Assembly: GCA_020746105.1 (NCBI GenBank)
Contig: CM036631.1
Location: 17,536,071 to 17,600,070 of the forward strand
DNA length: 64,000 bases
Source: Trogon surrucura
Taxonomy: Eukaryota; Chordata; Aves; Trogoniformes; Trogonidae
Reading direction: 5' to 3'
A model generated the notes under the pieces. The model was not told the origin of the DNA. It searched no databases and worked only from the letters and a program-made list of their open reading frames with translations. Position numbers and translations under genes: made by a program. Of this stretch, positions 59,416-64,000 are shown in pieces; position 1 is the first letter of the stretch, and each line of letters starts with the position of its first letter.

Positions 59416-59421
59416 AATAAA
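59416..59421 (+). terminator. CNTF: AATAAA, possible CNTF polyadenylation signal
   Basis: First clear AATAAA after the CNTF stop, 0.85 kb downstream, in GAGTGAATAAATCTACC. The next lie at about 61216 and 61349. Confidence 0.45.
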
Positions 59422-62400
59422 TCTACCAGAAGAACTACTGGGGTGATGTGACTTCTTGGCAGAGGTGGGACAGTGGGGCTTAACCTCACCAGAGTGCCTG
59501 GGCTGCCCTGTTCCCACCCCAGGGAAGAGTCAGTCACAGTGGGGTGGGAGTTTTGGGGAGTGGTGAGACCCACTGAGCAGCTTTGGGGAAGATGAAGGAA
59601 CTGGGGATGGAGATGGAGATGATGGGAGGATGAGGAGGAGATGGAGTGGGTCACTGGGATGGTGCCCAGTCCTGGTGTGGCCCTTCTTTCCTCCCTGGTG
59701 TGTGAGAGGGAAGGCAACATGATGGGGGCCATGGTGTGAAGTGGAGGCTGGGGCTGTGCCCAGCCAGTCACACACAAAACAGCTTTGTCATGGTAGGTGG
59801 TGGTGGCACTGGGCATGGTGCCTGACGCAGTGGTGTCTGCGTGGGCATGGGAGGCCCCAGGCGCGGCAGGAGGATAAAGGGCAATGCCAAGGCAGCACCC
59901 CCAGTGCCCCTTCTGCCCACCCCACTCTCCACATTGGGTGAGTGGGGCCACAGGGTTGGAGATGCCCCATAGAGTCAGGGTGAGGGTGGTTTGGTGGTGC
60001 CTGCATTTTTGTGAGCGATGCTCAAGAGGAAGAATGTGCACCTTCATCACCACTTATTGCCTGACCTCAGCTTTGCAGTTCAGACCAGATTACTCATGAT
60101 GTTTCTGCTTCCCTGCGTTTGGGAATAACAACTTCTGGCCTTTATTTTTTTTCAGGATTAATCAAAGTGAGTCCCTTTCCCAGACCATATTTCTCTCTCT
60201 TGAGTCTTCTCTGCTCTGCATGCTTGAAGCCATCTTGCTTTTTTCCCCTTGCACCCTTGTGCTCAGCAGTGGCCATTTGCTTGCATCCTTGCCTCCCCTC
60301 TGCCTCTCACCTTCCCAAAGGTGGGCACATACATGTCAGTCTCTGAACCTCATGACCCAGGCAGGTGGGAACAGACCCCTTTTCTCCCACCACAGTAGCC
60401 CTGGTTCGAGGTGACCATTGCATCCCCAGGGAGCTGGCCCCAGCCCTGGCATGGGTCCATGCAGCTCAATCTTTCCACATCAGCTGTTGGTGGTGCTGCG
60501 AGCTGAGCTCTGCCCGCTGCGATTGCACTCCGGCAGTTGAAGCAGCAGTAGGTATCGAAGGTGGACAATGATATTACTCCAGGGACTTCCCTGGGCCCTG
60601 CAGCATGAATCACGGCTTTTTCAGTCTTCCTTATTCCTTCCTTGCCACGTCGCCAGTGGTGCTGGGCTTTGCACCCACAATGATTAGAAATGGCCACCAC
60701 AACCAGAAACAATGTAAAACAAGCCATAATTCAGACCACCAAGGCCTGGCTGAGCGAGAAGCTTCAGGTCTCAAGCCTTCCCTGTCAGCAAGCCCCCACC
60801 ATGCAGTACAGGTGATATCTGAGCCTGCTGGATTTTAATGCTGTTTTTTTTCAGCTGCAACCCTTAAGGGAATCACTACTAAACTGGTTTGGTGCAAACA
60901 GGGGCATCCAACAGTCAAGCTCCCTTGCTGTTGATTCAAGTGACTGGAGGTGAGAAGCTGTTGATTTTTGGAGGCAGAAATTAAGAGCTTGAGGGGACGA
61001 TAGTCATACCCACGTGATTAATGCCACTGAGGACCCTGAGTGGCCTCCTGCAAACTAAAAAACCATCAGAAAGCTATCGGAGATTGTGCTTTCAGAGGAG
61101 AGAGAGAGGATTTGCGGTGCTGATGGAAAGAGGGAAGGGACGCAGGGCCACGCTCCTGAATTGCAGTGGGAAGGAGCCACCAAAACCAACCCGTGGATGT
61201 GTTTAGTTTCAAAAAATAAATTTTGGGGTATAATGTGTGGTTGGATTGGAGACACTTTGTGGGGTTGGAAAGGTTTTAAGCTGACCAAGGCTGCTTCCTG
61301 ACCTCAAGCGTGCCTGTACTTGGGTATTGGCATTAGTGCTGGGAGAGAATAAATTCATCCCTCCACCACTGTGCACTGGAGGCAGGTGGGGTGCAGCTGT
61401 GTTGGTCATACCAGCTCACTCTTTCATGCCCTCATTGCACTGCTGGCTCCTGACTTTTTGATCCTTCGCCAGGGCTGGGGGGTGAATGATCACCAGTGCT
61501 TTCCTTTTTAGTAGCAGGAAAACCTTTGCCTCCTGCCTGAGTCAGCAGAAAGGATTGGATTTCCCTGGGTTTCCCTGTTGTGGTCTTGGCTGCACTCGCC
61601 TGCCCCAAAGGAGCAGGTGAAAATTCAGAGGAGTGGCTCTTTGCCATCACGCTGCCTTTCTGGGAAGGGCTGGGAATCCTCATTTCTTGCAGGAAAACGT
61701 GCTTCGAGCACGGCCCTGTGTGTCTCTAGGGGTAAGCTGGAAAAAAAAAGATTTGCTTGAACTTCTGTGGTTTGCCTCCTCTCTCACCATGGCGCTTGCC
61801 AGCTGGCGTCACCACAGTTAGTCCCCACCTGTTTCTTCTTGTCCTTTTTTTCCCTTCCTTGTTTTTTTCCTCTATTTAGATCCTGCCTAATAGTTTCTCA
61901 CCGCAAGTGCCACTGGCATGCTCAGTGATCTGGGCAGTGCCTGGGAAACAGATTTGTCAGAAGAGGAGTTGTACCAGCTGCTGGGAGCAGAGCAGTGTCA
62001 TGCAGTAGCGCTGTGGGTCCCCGTGTCCTGGGGTGAGTTGCTTTCTGAGCTGATACGGATAATGATCCAGGGCGTTTTTCAGCGCTAGGAAACCTGTGTG
62101 TGTGTAACATGGTTGCAACTTGTACAGTTCTCCCCAAACCAGGCAATGAGAGGTGTTTTGTTTAATATCCAAGACAATTAGTGCTTTGTGCGTCTAAACA
62201 CAGAAGCCGTAAATGAGGTTGAGATCTGATGCCAGCATTTGCCTGTTGCTGACATCCTGCTGTTCAGGGCTACCCTGGGTTGCTACTCTTGGGGCTCAGC
62301 AGAAGAATAGGCTCAGGATGAACTTTTTTTCTGGGCAGTGGGGAAGGGCCCACACCAGCTGCTCTGCTCCCAGGGGGTCACTGCAAAGCAGAGGTGCCCA

Positions 62401-62690
62401 TGCTGCACCACCAGTGGGAGCACAAGGCTTTGGACTGCACCACTGTCAGTTTGAACAGCAAAGCCACTAGGCCATGTGTGCCAGAGGAGCACTCTGAAGG
62501 ACTTGTAGCCTCATGCCAGGCTGAAGCTGTGTGAGATTGCCACAAAAAGCACTTCCCAGGGAAACAAAACCATGGCAGGCAGCTGGGGGAGCTGGGGTTA
62601 TGGCCCAGGCACCCCTTGAGGCATGCGGCGATTTTGGGATTTAAACCCATTTTTGTGCATTACCACCACGGCCAGGGGCAGCCCATCAGG
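59422..62690. other. Intergenic between CNTF and DTX4
   Basis: No gene seen. In mammals this interval contains the GLYAT family and FAM111 genes; nothing resembling an acyltransferase or trypsin-like exon is visible here on either strand. The longest minus-strand frame (59370-60053) is His/Ser/Pro-rich low-complexity sequence and not convincing. Confidence 0.55.
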
Positions 62691-62964
62691 CTGCTCCCCG
62701 CGGGCGCTGCAGCCTGGGGAAGGGACGGCCGAAGCTCTTGGACCACGTTTCTCCATCTCTGTGCGTGGAGCAAGGCCCGGCCTTGGGTCAGGCACGTGCG
62801 CCCTGCACCCCAGTTCCCACCGCCAGTGGGGCCGAGGCCGTGCACGGCGCCGGGGGCCTCGGTTAGGGGCGTGGGGAGCACCGGGGCCCTTGGGGCACGG
62901 GGTCACTGGGGGCCCTGGGGTGCGGTACAGGGTCCCGGAAGCGCAGGGCCGAGCAGCGACAACA

Positions 62965-63145
62965 CAGACAGACAACAGAGCCAGACACACGCACACAAAC
63001 ACGCTCACAGACAGACACAGAGACCGACACCCACTGACACTGAGACAGCCTGAGACACAGACACACACGGACACCCCCACACACCCCCCAACCGACACAC
63101 ACAGACACTGACACAGACAGACATGCGCGCGCACACACAGACGGA
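62965..63145. repeat. CA/GACA-rich simple repeat upstream of DTX4
   Basis: About 180 bp of imperfect ACAC/GACA units (for example AGACAGACACAGAGACCGAC and TGACACAGACAGACATG) embedded in the CpG island about 320 bp upstream of the DTX4 start codon. Confidence 0.9.
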
Positions 63146-63463
63146 CCCACCCACCCCACCACCGCGCCCCCCCGGCCGGCGGGAACGGTTTCTGCCCGCC
63201 CCGCGGCGGGACGCTGGGGGCCGCCGGGCCGGGCGCGGTGACGTCAGGGACGGGAGGGCGGGGCGCGGTGCACGGGTCCGCCGCGGCGCGGAGGGGCGTC
63301 CTGTCTGCGCGCCCGCTCGGCGGCCAGCCCCGCGGCGGGGGCGGGCAGAGCCCGGCGCCGCGCCGAGCATGCGAGTGCCGGCGGGGCGGGCTGCAGCGGC
63401 CGCGGGGCGTCGTCGTCGGCCAGCCGGAGCCGGGGGTAGGCGGCGGGCGCGGGCGGCGGAGCC

Positions 63464-63674
63464 ATGCTGCTGGCCTCGGCCGTCGTGGTGTGGGAATGGC
63501 TGAACGAGCACGGGCGGTGGCGGCCCTACAGCCCGGCCGTCAGCCACCACATCGAGGCGGTGGCCCGCACCGGGCCGCGGGCGGGCGGCAGCGTGGTGCT
63601 GGGCCAGGCCGACAGCCGCCTGGCGCCCTACATCATCGATCTGCAGTCCATGCACCAGTTCCGCCAGGACACCG
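63464..63674 (+). CDS. DTX4: Deltex E3 ubiquitin ligase 4, first coding exon (partial gene)
   Basis: RING-type ubiquitin ligase of the Deltex family that binds Notch intracellular domain and is reported to promote TBK1 degradation. Only exon 1 is in the window: 70 codons plus one base, starting MLLASAVVVWEWLNEHGRWR and ending FRQDTG at the GTGAGT donor after 63674. It encodes most of the first WWE domain (about residues 8-68). Its Trp-Glu-Trp core (WEW, residues 10-12) and the TAPYIIDL-like segment PYIIDLQSMHQ are intact. Near-identity to mammalian DTX4 separates it from DTX1 and DTX2. The remaining sequence to 64000 is intron 1; the second WWE, Pro-rich region, RING and Deltex C-terminal domain lie beyond the window. 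Confidence 0.97.
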
Positions 63675-64000
63675 GTGAGTCCGCCCGGGGAGGGGAGGGG
63701 CGCGGGAGGGCCGAGCCCCAGCCCGGCGTAGCCCGCCCGTCCCGGCCGAGCCCTGCGCTGGGCTCCCTGGGCACGGACGGCGTTGCTTCGCTTCGCCGCG
63801 TCCCGCGCAGCCCTGCCCGGCCTGGCGTGGCTCGACCGGGCGCCGCGCGGTGCTCCGCATTCTAGAGGTGCCTTGCGCCGTGCTTGCCTCCCGGTACTGG
63901 CCGGCCTGGCCTCGCACGGCGTCGTGCTGCCTGCCCTGCAATTGCATTGCGCTGTGCTGCGCCCCGGTCCAGCGCTGGCCTGTCCCGGTCCCTCGCTGCA

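Larger units (their letters stand above)
62690..63960. promoter_or_regulatory. DTX4: CpG island over the DTX4 promoter and first exon
   Basis: GC- and CpG-dense sequence that becomes extreme from about 63150 and covers DTX4 exon 1. GGTGACGTCAGG at 63238-63249 contains a perfect CRE (TGACGTCA), and GC boxes follow. The ATG context GGAGCCATGC is reasonable. Confidence 0.85.

Noticed and set aside
59370-60053. A 227-codon minus-strand frame between CNTF and DTX4
   Set aside because: Low-complexity Ser/His/Pro-rich composition, no domain, no splice context, and no counterpart known in this interval.
1-64000. Prokaryotic features, CRISPR arrays, tRNA or rRNA genes
   Set aside because: The window is vertebrate chromosomal DNA. 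I saw no regularly spaced direct repeats, no tRNA cloverleaf with A and B boxes, and no rRNA sequence.

Overview
The window is vertebrate nuclear DNA, almost certainly from a bird. Its genes are split by GT-AG introns. CR1 LINE 3' ends, the typical avian repeat, are scattered in both orientations. CpG islands mark the promoters of ZFP91 and DTX4. The ciliary neurotrophic factor is the short 195-residue avian form with no classical signal peptide. Its protein differs at many positions from the chicken protein as I remember it, so the species is probably not chicken.

Layout: 1-6789 is non-coding 5' sequence of CTNND1. 6911-19864 (+) is the complete CTNND1 (p120-catenin) coding region in 19 coding exons, with 3' UTR to about 21.6 kb. 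22370-25430 (-) is the complete LPXN (leupaxin) in 9 coding exons, convergent with CTNND1. 25.4-29.2 kb is intergenic. 29235-31844 is a young, internally deleted endogenous retrovirus with two 402-bp LTRs that differ at one base, flanked by a 6-bp target duplication. 32.1-32.7 kb is a CR1 remnant abutting the ZFP91 CpG island. 34148-53484 (+) is the complete ZFP91 in 11 coding exons, whose second intron (11.2 kb) holds most of the CR1 copies. 57672-58565 (+) is CNTF in two exons. 63464-63674 (+) is the first coding exon of DTX4, whose remaining exons lie beyond the window.

The genes are not an operon-like system but a conserved block matching human 11q12. They act in cell adhesion (CTNND1), focal-adhesion and integrin signalling (LPXN), NF-kB/NIK ubiquitination and transcription (ZFP91), gp130/LIFR cytokine signalling (CNTF), and Notch/ubiquitin signalling (DTX4). 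I reconstructed every gene exon by exon; splice phases close without frameshifts and product lengths (957, 382, 569 and 195 aa) fit the families.

The most interesting points are bird-specific changes in the alternative p120 exons and in an alternative start codon, the recent non-autonomous retrovirus beside the ZFP91 promoter, and the absence of the gene clusters that separate these loci in mammals. I did not find a convincing wholly new gene system.
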